Origin: Actinomycetales bacterium
GTDB lineage: Bacteria > Actinomycetota > Actinomycetes > Actinomycetales > Microbacteriaceae
Direction of reading: 5' to 3'
Assembly: GCA_015655445.1 (NCBI GenBank)
Contig: JAATFA010000033.1
Coordinates: forward strand, 1 to 64,000
Length of the DNA: 64,000 nt
A program made the position numbers and the translations under genes. Positions 18,551 through 26,278 of the stretch are shown here, in pieces (position 1 is the stretch's first letter; every line of letters begins with the position of its first letter). The notes below the pieces were generated by a model that was given only the letters and a program-made list of their open reading frames with translations, had not been told where the DNA came from and did no database searches.

Positions 18551-19620
18551 CGCGCGGGGCCCCCCGCGGCGGCGGGTCCGGCGGGGCCGGCGCCCGGTCC
18601 CGCGGCCGCCTCGGCGGGCACGTCGACGGGGATGTGCCGCTCGCCGAGGCGCTTGCGGAACACCCAGTACGTCCATCCCTGGTAGAGCAGGACGAGCGGC
18701 AGGCCGACGGCCGTGACGATGCTCATGACCGCGAGCGTGTACGAGCCGCTCGCCGCCGAGGTGATCGTGAGGTCGTAGCGCGGGTCGATCGTCGAGGGCA
18801 GCACGACGGGGTAGACGGCGGCGAAGATCGACGCGGCGCCGAGCAGCAGGAACGCCGCGATGCCGGCGAACGCGCGGCCCTCCCGTCCGGCGCGCGCGCT
18901 CAGCCACGCCCAGAGCACCGCGACGACGGCGAGCACGACGAGCCCCCACGTCACGACGTCGCCCGAGCGCAGCTGCACCGCGAGCACCCATCCGACGATC
19001 GGCAGGAGGGCGAACGGCCCGACGCGCACGACGAACGCGCGGGCGCGCACGCGCACGTCGCCCTCCGTCTTGAGCGCGAGGAACGCGGCCGCGTGCACGA
19101 GGCAGAAGCCGACGACCGCGAGGCCGCCGAGCACGGCGTACCCGTCGAGCCACGCGAACGCGCCGCCCACGCGGTTCCCCTCGGCGTCGACGGGCAGGCC
19201 CGTCGTCGTGAGCGCGAGCGCCGCGCCGACGCCGAACGCGGCGACGAAGGAGCCGAGGCCGATCGCGAGATCCCACGTGCGCGTCCACCGGGCTGTGTGG
19301 CCCTTGCCGCGGTACTCGATCGCGACCGCGCGGAAGATGAGCCCGAGCAGCACGAGCGTGAGCGGCACGTACAGCGTCGAGAACAGGGACGCGTACCACA
19401 GGGGGAACGCCGCGAAGGTCGCGGCACCGGCGACGATGAGCCACACCTCGTTGCCGTCCCACACGGGCCCGATCGTGTTGAGCATGACGCGCCGCTCCCG
19501 GTCGCTGCGGCCGCTCAGGAGCATGTGCATGCCCACGCCGAGGTCGAACCCCTCGAGCAGCAGGTAGCCGCCCCACAGCACGGCGATCGCGATGAACCAG
19601 ATCGTGGGCAGGATGTCCAT
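18547..19620 (-). CDS. cydB: Cytochrome bd quinol oxidase subunit II
   Basis: The 357-aa membrane protein starts MDILPTIWFIAIAVLWGGYLLLEGFDLGVGM, the CydB signature, and has about eight to nine hydrophobic helices plus a short basic/Pro-Ala tail. It pairs with CydA to make the high-affinity bd-type terminal oxidase. It lies 24 bp after cydA and overlaps cydDC by 4 bp, giving operon cydA-cydB-cydDC under the DevR-like box at 21312. Confidence 0.96.
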   Translation of the reverse strand: MDILPTIWFIAIAVLWGGYLLLEGFDLGVGMHMLLSGRSDRERRVMLNTIGPVWDGNEVWLIVAGAATFAAFPLWYASLFSTLYVPLTLVLLGLIFRAVAIEYRGKGHTARWTRTWDLAIGLGSFVAAFGVGAALALTTTGLPVDAEGNRVGGAFAWLDGYAVLGGLAVVGFCLVHAAAFLALKTEGDVRVRARAFVVRVGPFALLPIVGWVLAVQLRSGDVVTWGLVVLAVVAVLWAWLSARAGREGRAFAGIAAFLLLGAASIFAAVYPVVLPSTIDPRYDLTITSAASGSYTLAVMSIVTAVGLPLVLLYQGWTYWVFRKRLGERHIPVDVPAEAAAGPGAGPAGPAAAGGPAR

Positions 19621-19644
19621 GTCCGTTGCCTCTCGAGTCGGTGG

Positions 19645-21204
19645 TCAGTAGGCGAAGGCGAGCACGTCGTCGGGGCGCTTCTCGCCGTCCTGCGGGGGGC
19701 GCAGCTCGGGCATCGCCGAGACGACGCCGCCGCGCACGTACTTGACGAGCAGGTAGACCTCGACGACGAGCAGCACGCCGTAGACGGTGCCGAGCGCGAT
19801 GAGGGAGAAGAGCAGCTCCCCCGCGCTCACCCCCGGCGAGACGGCTGCCGCCGTGAACATGTAGACCCCGTCGACGCCGCCCGGCGTCGGGTTGGGGGCG
19901 ACGACGAACGGCTGCCGCCCCATCTCGGTGAAGACCCATCCGGCGGCGTTCGCGCCGAACGGCGCGAGGATGCCGAGCAGCGCGAGGCGCATGACCCACG
20001 GCGAGCGCGGCACGGTGCCCTTGCGCGTGAGCCAGAGGGCGACGGCTGCGGCGAAGGCGGCGAGCGCACCGAAGCCGATCATGAGGCGGAAGCCCCAGTA
20101 GGTGACCTCCATGAGCGGCACGTAGTCGATCCGCGTGCCCGCCGCCGCGCCGTAGGCGGGGTCGTCCGGCACGGTCGTTCCGTACTTCGCCTGGTACTCG
20201 GGCAGCAGGTCGTCGACGCCCGTGACGGTCGTCGAGAAGTCGCCCTTGGCGAGGAAGGAGAGCAGGCCCGGGATCTCGATGATGCCGACGACGTCGGAGC
20301 AGTCCTTCGACCCGACGTCGCCGATCGAGAGCACGGAGAAGCTCGTGCCCGTCTTGCACGCCGCCTCGGCGGCGGCCATCTTCATGGGCTGCTGCTCGAA
20401 CATGAGCTTGCCCTGCATGTCGCCCGTGACGGCGACGCCGCCGAAGCCGACGATCGCCACGATCGCGCCGATGCGCAGCGAGCGCAGCCACACGGCGTGG
20501 TCCTCGCGATCGCGTCCCGGCTCCGCGGAGGCCCCGACGACGACGCGTCCGCGCGCGTCGAGGGTGTCGACGCCGTCCTTGCGACGGCGCCACAGCTGGT
20601 ACCACGCGATGCCGAGCAGGAAGCCGCCGGCGACGCCGAGCGAGCCGCACAGCACGTGCAGGTAGGCGGTGAGCGCGGTGTTGTTGGTGAGCACCGCCCA
20701 GATGTCGACGAGCTGCGGGCGCCCGTCGTGCAGCACGACGCCCACGGGGTGCTGCATCCACGAGTTCGCGACGATGATGAAGAACGCGGAGACGATCGAG
20801 CCGGCGACGGCGATCCACAGCGCGGCGAGGTGCACGCGCTTCGGCAGCCGGTCCCACCCGAAGATCCACAGGCCGAGGAAGGTCGACTCGAAGAAGAAGG
20901 CGAGCAGGCCCTCCATCGCGAGCGGCGCGCCGAAGACGTCGCCGACGAAGCGCGAGTACTCGCTCCACGCCATGCCGAACTGGAACTCCTGCACGAGGCC
21001 GGTCGCGACGCCCATGACGAAGTTGACGAGGTAGAGCTTGCCCCAGAACTTGGTCATGCGCAGGTAGCGCTCGTTGCCCGTGCGCAGCCACAGCGTCTGC
21101 ATGATGGCGACGGTCGGCCCGAGGCCGAGCGTGAGCGGCACCATGAGGAAGTGGTAGACGGTCGTGATGCCGAACTGCCAGCGGGCGATCATCAACGGGT
21201 CCAC
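19645..21204 (-). CDS. cydA: Cytochrome bd quinol oxidase subunit I
   Basis: The 519-aa subunit carries the haems and quinol site. Visible are the N-terminal haem-ligand helix WQFGITTVYHFLMVPLTLG and the quinol-loop/helix motif GWVFTEMGRQPFVV. Start GTG 21204 (VDPLMIARWQFG) is chosen over the track's longer start because CydA proteins begin at this point and an AGGAG lies about 10 nt upstream. Cytochrome bd reduces O2 with very high affinity, so DevR control at low oxygen makes sense. The box ends 107 bp upstream of the start, and three BlaI-like operators lie beyond it toward the divergent blaI gene. Confidence 0.97.
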   Translation of the reverse strand: MDPLMIARWQFGITTVYHFLMVPLTLGLGPTVAIMQTLWLRTGNERYLRMTKFWGKLYLVNFVMGVATGLVQEFQFGMAWSEYSRFVGDVFGAPLAMEGLLAFFFESTFLGLWIFGWDRLPKRVHLAALWIAVAGSIVSAFFIIVANSWMQHPVGVVLHDGRPQLVDIWAVLTNNTALTAYLHVLCGSLGVAGGFLLGIAWYQLWRRRKDGVDTLDARGRVVVGASAEPGRDREDHAVWLRSLRIGAIVAIVGFGGVAVTGDMQGKLMFEQQPMKMAAAEAACKTGTSFSVLSIGDVGSKDCSDVVGIIEIPGLLSFLAKGDFSTTVTGVDDLLPEYQAKYGTTVPDDPAYGAAAGTRIDYVPLMEVTYWGFRLMIGFGALAAFAAAVALWLTRKGTVPRSPWVMRLALLGILAPFGANAAGWVFTEMGRQPFVVAPNPTPGGVDGVYMFTAAAVSPGVSAGELLFSLIALGTVYGVLLVVEVYLLVKYVRGGVVSAMPELRPPQDGEKRPDDVLAFAY

Positions 21205-21311
21205 GGCTGGTCCGCTCCTTCCCTCCGCGACGGCGGTCGCGATCCCCTCGCGGCCCGCGGGCACGGGCGCGACGCGGCTTCAGCATCCCGGCCCGCTGCC
21301 GGGCACGCCCA

Positions 21312-21325
21312 GGGACCAAGGTCCC
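21312..21325 (-). promoter_or_regulatory. DosR/DevR-like box upstream of cydA
   Basis: In gene orientation GGGACCTTGGTCCC followed by T, with perfect 5-bp arms. GATGCT (21287-21282) lies 24 bp downstream as the -10 candidate, leaving a leader of about 70 nt before cydA. It lies in the same divergent region as the BlaI-type operators. Confidence 0.78.
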
Positions 21326-21344
21326 GTCGCGCTCCTCGCGATGC

Positions 21345-21404
21345 TTCTACGCTGCGTAGAAGTAACTCTACGCCGTGTAGAAGACGCTTCTCTACGCACC
21401 GTAG
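21345..21404. promoter_or_regulatory. Three BlaI/CopY-type operators upstream of blaI
   Basis: Three related palindromes are seen: TTCTACGCTGCGTAGAA (21345-21361, perfect), CTACGCCGTGTAG (21368-21380, one mismatch) and CTACGCACCGTAG (21392-21404). Their centres are about 21 and 24 bp apart. They lie 23-82 bp ahead of the blaI-like start and 20 bp or more from the cydA DevR box. Autoregulation of the BlaI-like repressor is the simplest reading; an effect on cydA is possible. Confidence 0.75.
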
Positions 21405-21426
21405 AAGTTTTTCGACACGAGGTAGA

Positions 21427-21810
21427 ATGGCGGTGGAGGTGGCGGGAGTGGCGAGTCTCGGAGAGCTCGAGCGGTCGGTCATGGACGTGCTGTGGGAGTC
21501 CGACGCGCCCCTCACCGCCTACGACGTGCAGGCGCGGCTCGAGCGCGACCGGCGCCCCCTCGCCGTCACGACGCTGCTCACCGTGCTCTCGCGCCTCGAG
21601 AAGAAGGCCTTCGTCTCCTCCGACCGCTCCGCGCGGCCGCACCGCTATCGCGCGACCGCCTCCCGCGCCGACCACGTCGCCGAGCTCATGCACGAGGTCC
21701 TCGGCGGCGCGGCCGATCGCGGGGCCGTGCTCGAGCGCTTCGTCGGCGGGGTGTCGGCCGAGGACGCCGCGATGCTGCGCCGGCTCCTCGCCGGCGGCGA
21801 GGGCGGCTGA
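21427..21810 (+). CDS. BlaI/MecI/CopY-family transcriptional repressor
   Basis: The 127-aa winged-helix protein (GELERSVMDVLWESDAPLTAYDVQARL, VTTLLTVLSRLEKKAFV) has the length and layout of BlaI/CopY repressors. In this family a dimer binds TACANNTGTA-like operators and is inactivated by cleavage or ligand; matching three-fold palindromes lie directly upstream. It is followed after 4 bp by an M56 membrane protease homologue, the usual BlaR1-type partner. The local partners (cydABDC divergent, pta-ackA downstream) suggest it may link envelope or respiratory stress to energy genes, but no direct evidence exists. Confidence 0.88.
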   Translation: MAVEVAGVASLGELERSVMDVLWESDAPLTAYDVQARLERDRRPLAVTTLLTVLSRLEKKAFVSSDRSARPHRYRATASRADHVAELMHEVLGGAADRGAVLERFVGGVSAEDAAMLRRLLAGGEGG

Positions 21811-21814
21811 GCCC

Positions 21815-22612
21815 ATGCTCGCCCTCGCGTGCGCGCTCGCGATCGTCGCCGTGCTGCTCGCATGGCCGGCGCCCGTCGCGCTCGCGCGGGCCGCGTGGCC
21901 CTCGCGAGCGCCCGCACGCGCGCTGCTCGTCTGGCAGGCCATCGGGCTCGCCGGCGGCCTCTCGATGATCGGGGCGCTCGCGCTCGCGGGCCTCGCCGTC
22001 GCGCCCACCCGCCCCGCGCTCGCCGTGACGCCCGCCGCGGCACTCGCCGCGTACCTGCTCGCGCACCTCGCCGTCGTCGTCGTGCGCGTCGAGCGGCAGC
22101 GCCGCCGGCACCACGCGCTGCTCGAGCTGCTCTCGTCGCCGCACCCCACGCGCAAGCGCACGCGCGTGCTCGACGACGCCTCGCCCGTCGCGTACTGCCT
22201 GCCGCGCGGCGTGCGGTCGCTCACCGTGCTCTCGCGCGGGCTCCTCGAACGGCTCGAGCCCGACGAGCTCGCCGCCGTCGTCGCGCACGAGCGCGCCCAC
22301 GTCGAACAGCGCCACGACGTCCTGCTCGTCGCCTTCCGCGCCTGGCACGCGGCCCTGCCTCGCTTCCCCGTCGCCGGGCTCGCCGTGCGCGAGGTCGCGG
22401 GGCTCGTCGAGCTGCTCGCCGACGACTCCGCCCGCCGCAGCGTGCCGGACGCCGTGCTCGCACGCGCGATCCTCGCGGTCTCCGCGGGACGCGCAGCCGA
22501 GGCGGCCGAGGGCGCGGAGGCCCCGCGCGCACGCGACCGCGTACGGCGGCTCGGCGGCGGACGCGCGACGAGGGCCGCCGCTCGCGCGCGCGCGACGCCC
22601 GCACGAGGCTGA
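21815..22612 (+). CDS. M56 (BlaR1-like) membrane metalloprotease
   Basis: The 265-aa protein has three or so N-terminal hydrophobic helices (LALACALAIVAVLLAWPAPV and following) and the zinc motif VVAHERAHVEQRHD (HExxH form). A Pro/Arg/Ala-rich tail follows. It lacks the extracellular penicillin-sensor domain of BlaR1, as is usual for actinobacterial BlaI partners. It probably cleaves or otherwise inactivates the upstream BlaI-like repressor. Start ATG 21815 is chosen by spacing to blaI. Confidence 0.85.
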   Translation: MLALACALAIVAVLLAWPAPVALARAAWPSRAPARALLVWQAIGLAGGLSMIGALALAGLAVAPTRPALAVTPAAALAAYLLAHLAVVVVRVERQRRRHHALLELLSSPHPTRKRTRVLDDASPVAYCLPRGVRSLTVLSRGLLERLEPDELAAVVAHERAHVEQRHDVLLVAFRAWHAALPRFPVAGLAVREVAGLVELLADDSARRSVPDAVLARAILAVSAGRAAEAAEGAEAPRARDRVRRLGGGRATRAAARARATPARG

Positions 22613-22673
22613 GCGAGATGACGGGGGGCGGCGGAGCGTCGGCTCCCGGGCGGCCCGCGGCTCCCGCATCCCC

Positions 22674-22679
22674 TAGCGT
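22674..22679 (+). promoter_or_regulatory. -10 element of a probable leaderless pta promoter
   Basis: TAGCGT lies exactly 7 nt upstream of the GTG at 22687, the geometry seen at the other leaderless candidates here. No DevR-like box lies upstream, so pta-ackA may be expressed independently of that regulator. Confidence 0.5.
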
Positions 22680-22686
22680 GGGTCGC

Positions 22687-24786
22687 GTGGGAGCACGCAT
22701 CTACCTCACGAGCGCGGAGGGCCGCACGGGCAAGTCGACGGTCGCGGTCGGGCTGCTCGAGACGCTCAAGTCCCGCGTCGCGCGCGTAGGCGTCTTCCGC
22801 CCGATCGTGCGCGCCGAGCCCGGGCGCGACCACGTGCTCGAGCTCCTGCTCAGCGCCTCGACCGCGGGTCTCGGCTATGAGGAGAGCGCGGGCACCGACT
22901 ACGCGGCCGTGCACGACGACCTCGACGCGGCGCTCGCGACGATCGTCGACCGGTTCGCCGACGTCGAGGATCGCTGCGACGCCGTGCTCGTGCTCGGCTC
23001 GGACTACACGGACGTGGGCACGCCGACCGAGCTCGCGACCAACGGGCGCATCGCCGCCAACCTCGCCGCGCCCGTGCTGCTCGTCGTCGGCGGCCGCGAC
23101 CCCGACGGCGAGGGGCCGCGCACGAGCGCCCAGATCGCCGACGTCGCCGCGATCGCCCTCGCCGAGCTGCGCGCCGAGCACGCCGAGGTGCTCGCGGTCG
23201 TCGTCAACCGCGTCGAGCCGGGCATCGCCGGCGAGGCCGCCGACGCGGTCCGGCGCGCGACGGGGCTGCCCGCGTGGGCGATCCCCGAGGATCGCGAGCT
23301 CGTCGCGCCCCTCCTGCGCACCGTGCTCGAGTCCGCCGACGCCGAGCTCGTGATGGGCGACCCCGCCCTGCTCGAGCGCCCCGTGCTCGGGACGGTCGTC
23401 GCGGCGATGACGCTCGAGAACGTCCTCCCGCGGCTGCTGCCCGGATCCGTCGTCGTCGTGCCCGGGGATCGCTCGGACGTGCTCGTCGGCACGATCGTCG
23501 CCTCGCTCTCGCACACCTTCCCGGCGCTCGCGGGCGTCGTGCTCAACGGCGGGTTCGACATGGCGCCGGCGATCCGCACGCTGCTCGAGGGCCTCGGCGC
23601 GCGCATCCCGATCGCACGCACCGCGCTCGGCACGTACGACACGGCCGTGCGGATCACCCACGCGCGCAGTCGCCTCGCGGCCGACTCCCCGCAGAAGCAC
23701 GCGCTCGCGATCGCTCTCTTCGAGCGGAACGTCGACGCCGGGGAGCTCGTGCGCGTGCTGAGCATCCCGACCTCGGCCGTGCTCACGCCCATCCGCTTCG
23801 AGCACGCGCTCGTCGAGCGCGCTCGCGCCGACCGCAAGCGCATCGTGCTGCCCGAGGGCGACGACGACCGCGTGCTGCGCGCGGCCGGGATCGTGCTGAG
23901 GCGCGGCATCGCCGACCTCGTGATCCTCGGCGAGGAGGAGGCCGTGCGCGCACGCGCCGCCGAGATCGGCGCCGACATCTCCGCCGCCCGCGTCGTCTCC
24001 CCGCTCGACCCCGAGCTGCACGAGCGGTTCGCCGAGGAGTACGCACGGGTGCGCGCCGCCAAGGGCGTCTCGCGCGAGCTCGCCGCCGACACCGTGACCG
24101 ACGTCTCCTACTTCGGCACCATGATGGTGCACCTCGGCCTCGCCGACGGGATGGTCTCGGGCGCCGCGCACACGACCGCGTCCACGATCCGCCCGGCCTT
24201 CGAGATCGTGCGGACGGCCCCGGGCGTCTCGGTCGTCTCGAGCGTCTTCCTCATGGCGCTCGCCGATCGCGTGCTCGTCTACGGGGACTGCGCGGTGATC
24301 CCCGAGCCCACGGTCGAGCAGCTCGCGGACATCGCCGTGTCGTCGGCCGCGACGGCGCGGCGCTTCGGCATCGAGCCGCGCGTCGCGATGCTCAGCTACT
24401 CGACGGGCGCCTCCGGCAGCGGCGCCGAGGTCGAGCGCGTGCGCGCGGCGACCGAGCTCGTGCGCTCGCGCGCGCCGGAGCTGCCCGTGGACGGCCCGAT
24501 GCAGTACGACGCGGCCGCCGATCCCGTCGTCGCCGCCGCGAAGATGCCCGGATCGCCCGTCGCGGGGCGCGCGACGGTGTTCGTCTTCCCCGACCTCAAC
24601 ACGGGCAACAACACCTACAAGGCCGTGCAGCGCTCGGCCGGCGCCGTCGCGATCGGCCCCGTGCTGCAGGGGCTCGCGAAGCCCATCAACGACCTCTCGC
24701 GGGGCGCGCTCGTGCGCGACATCGTCAACACGATCGCGATCACCGCGATCCAGGCCCAGGACGGGCGATCGGAGGCCCCCGCATGA
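22687..24786 (+). CDS. pta: Phosphate acetyltransferase (long form)
   Basis: The 699-aa protein interconverts acetyl-CoA and acetyl-phosphate. It begins with a P-loop-like domain (MGARIYLTSAEGRTGKSTVA), continues through a DRTGG-type middle region, and ends with the catalytic PTA domain (LPEGDDDRVLRAA, GMVSGAAHTTASTIRPA, FVFPDLNTGNN). GTG 22687 is preferred to ATG 22618 because it sits 7 nt after TAGCGT and matches the N-terminus of homologues. The stop overlaps the ackA start (ATGA). With phosphoketolase supplying acetyl-phosphate, Pta also lets the cell make acetyl-CoA from it. Confidence 0.95.
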   Translation: MGARIYLTSAEGRTGKSTVAVGLLETLKSRVARVGVFRPIVRAEPGRDHVLELLLSASTAGLGYEESAGTDYAAVHDDLDAALATIVDRFADVEDRCDAVLVLGSDYTDVGTPTELATNGRIAANLAAPVLLVVGGRDPDGEGPRTSAQIADVAAIALAELRAEHAEVLAVVVNRVEPGIAGEAADAVRRATGLPAWAIPEDRELVAPLLRTVLESADAELVMGDPALLERPVLGTVVAAMTLENVLPRLLPGSVVVVPGDRSDVLVGTIVASLSHTFPALAGVVLNGGFDMAPAIRTLLEGLGARIPIARTALGTYDTAVRITHARSRLAADSPQKHALAIALFERNVDAGELVRVLSIPTSAVLTPIRFEHALVERARADRKRIVLPEGDDDRVLRAAGIVLRRGIADLVILGEEEAVRARAAEIGADISAARVVSPLDPELHERFAEEYARVRAAKGVSRELAADTVTDVSYFGTMMVHLGLADGMVSGAAHTTASTIRPAFEIVRTAPGVSVVSSVFLMALADRVLVYGDCAVIPEPTVEQLADIAVSSAATARRFGIEPRVAMLSYSTGASGSGAEVERVRAATELVRSRAPELPVDGPMQYDAAADPVVAAAKMPGSPVAGRATVFVFPDLNTGNNTYKAVQRSAGAVAIGPVLQGLAKPINDLSRGALVRDIVNTIAITAIQAQDGRSEAPA

Positions 24787-25904
24787 CCCGCGTCTTCGTG
24801 CTCAACTCCGGCTCCTCCTCCCTCAAGTACCAGGTGATCGACGTCGAGGGCGACGACGTCGTGCGGTCGGGGGTCGTCGAGCGCATCGGCGAGCCCGGCA
24901 GGCCCGCGGACCACGGCGTCGCGATCGAGGGCGTGCTCGGCGAGGTGGAGGGGCTCGGCCTCGACGCCGTCGGCCATCGCGTCGTGCACGGCGGCTCGCG
25001 CTTCGCGACGGCCGTGCTCGTCGACGACGACGTGGAGCGCGCGATCGAGGAGCTCTCCGTGCTCGCGCCCCTGCACAACCCGGCGAACCTGCTCGGCATC
25101 CGCGCGGCGCGCGCTGCGCTGCCCGACCTGCCCCACGTCGCCGTCTTCGACACGGCGTTCCACCAGACGCTCCCGGCCGCGGCGTACACGGTCGCGATCG
25201 ACCGCGACCTCGCCCGTCGGTACGGCGTGCGGCGCTATGGCTTCCACGGCACCTCCTACAGGTTCGTGTCCGGGCGCGCCGCCGAGCTCCTCGACCGACC
25301 GCTCGAGTCGCTGCGGATGATCGTGCTGCACCTCGGCAACGGCGCGTCGGCCGCCGCGATCGACCACGGCCGCTCGATCGAGACGTCCATGGGGATGACG
25401 CCGCTGCAGGGCCTCGTCATGGGCACGCGCGCGGGCGACCTCGACCCCTCCGCGCTCTTCCACCTGCACCGCGAGGCGGGTCTCGGCTTCGAGGAGCTCG
25501 AGGACATGCTCAACCGGCGCAGCGGTCTCCTGGGCATGTCGGGCTCGACCGACATCCGCGACGTGCAGCGCGCCGAGAGCGAGGGCGACGAGGACGCGGC
25601 GCTCGCGCTCGCGGTCTACCGGCACCGCGTGCGCCACTACATCGGCGCCTACTCGGCGCAGCTCGGGGGCCTCGACGCGCTCGTGTTCACGGGAGGCGTC
25701 GGCGAGCACAACGTGCAGTTCCGCCGCCGCGTGCTCGCGGGCCTCGAGTTCCTCGGCATCGCCGTGGACAACGAGCGCAACGAGCGCGCGGGCGCCGACG
25801 CGCTCGTCATCTCGCCCGAGGGCGCGCCCGTCGCGGTGCTCGTCGTGCCCACGAACGAGGAGCTCGAGATCGCCCGGCAGACGCGGGAGCTCCTGCACGC
25901 GTGA
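24783..25904 (+). CDS. ackA: Acetate kinase
   Basis: The 373-aa enzyme converts acetyl-phosphate and ADP to acetate and ATP. Family motifs are present: VLNSGSSSLKYQV, VGHRVVHGG, FDTAFHQTLP, RRYGFHGTSY, HLGNGASAAAI and FTGGVGEHN. It overlaps pta by 4 bp. In this island it completes an oxygen-independent ATP-yielding route from the phosphoketolase product. Confidence 0.97.
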   Translation: MTRVFVLNSGSSSLKYQVIDVEGDDVVRSGVVERIGEPGRPADHGVAIEGVLGEVEGLGLDAVGHRVVHGGSRFATAVLVDDDVERAIEELSVLAPLHNPANLLGIRAARAALPDLPHVAVFDTAFHQTLPAAAYTVAIDRDLARRYGVRRYGFHGTSYRFVSGRAAELLDRPLESLRMIVLHLGNGASAAAIDHGRSIETSMGMTPLQGLVMGTRAGDLDPSALFHLHREAGLGFEELEDMLNRRSGLLGMSGSTDIRDVQRAESEGDEDAALALAVYRHRVRHYIGAYSAQLGGLDALVFTGGVGEHNVQFRRRVLAGLEFLGIAVDNERNERAGADALVISPEGAPVAVLVVPTNEELEIARQTRELLHA

Positions 25905-26039
25905 CCCGCGCGCGGTGCGGGCGCGCTCTCGGCAGGCCGAGCCCGTGCGGCGGGCGATCGCGCCGGCGCGCCGGGAGTCGCGTCCGGGCGGTCGCGGGCC
26001 GGGCGGGCGCGCGTGCCCGATCACGCCGACGGGATGCGG

Positions 26040-26053
26040 GGGACCTTCGGCCC
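26040..26053 (+). promoter_or_regulatory. DosR/DevR-like box upstream of the small ORF and Usp
   Basis: GGGACCTTCGGCCC followed by T, one change from a perfect palindrome and identical to the box before usp-xfp. GAGACT (26077-26082) lies exactly 23 bp downstream and an ATG follows 7 nt later, implying a leaderless mRNA. Confidence 0.78.
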
Positions 26054-26089
26054 TGCCCGCGCGCCGCGGGCCGGCCGAGACTGGAGGGC

Positions 26090-26278
26090 ATGACATCCGG
26101 CGCAGACCCCGCTGGAGAAGGACGGGCCCCCATGGACGAGCAGCGAGACGAGCACGGGCACGCGGGCGAGCCGCACCAGGTGCCCGACTGGCGCTGGGAC
26201 GAGCTCAAGCGGGGTACGCAGCGCCGCCTGCACGAGCGTCTCGCCCGCCCCGAGCCGGACGAGGGCGAGTCGAGATGA
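26090..26278 (+). CDS. Small acidic/basic protein of unknown function, DevR-box linked
   Basis: A 62-aa ORF (MTSGADPAGEGRAPMDEQ...) has a charged, Gly/Glu/His-rich first half and a more ordered second half, PDWRWDELKRGTQRRLHERL. It has no signal peptide or membrane helix. I do not recognise a family. ATG 26090 is chosen because it lies 7 nt after GAGACT below a DevR-like box; an internal ATG at 26132 preceded by GAGAAGGA is an alternative. The stop overlaps the start of the next stress-protein gene (ATGA), which supports real translation. Confidence 0.65.
   Translation: MTSGADPAGEGRAPMDEQRDEHGHAGEPHQVPDWRWDELKRGTQRRLHERLARPEPDEGESR

Noticed and set aside
15173-21319. 2048-aa minus-strand ORF
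   Set aside because: Only its C-terminal 1125 residues (CydDC from ATG 18550) are real; the rest is a shadow frame over cydB and cydA.
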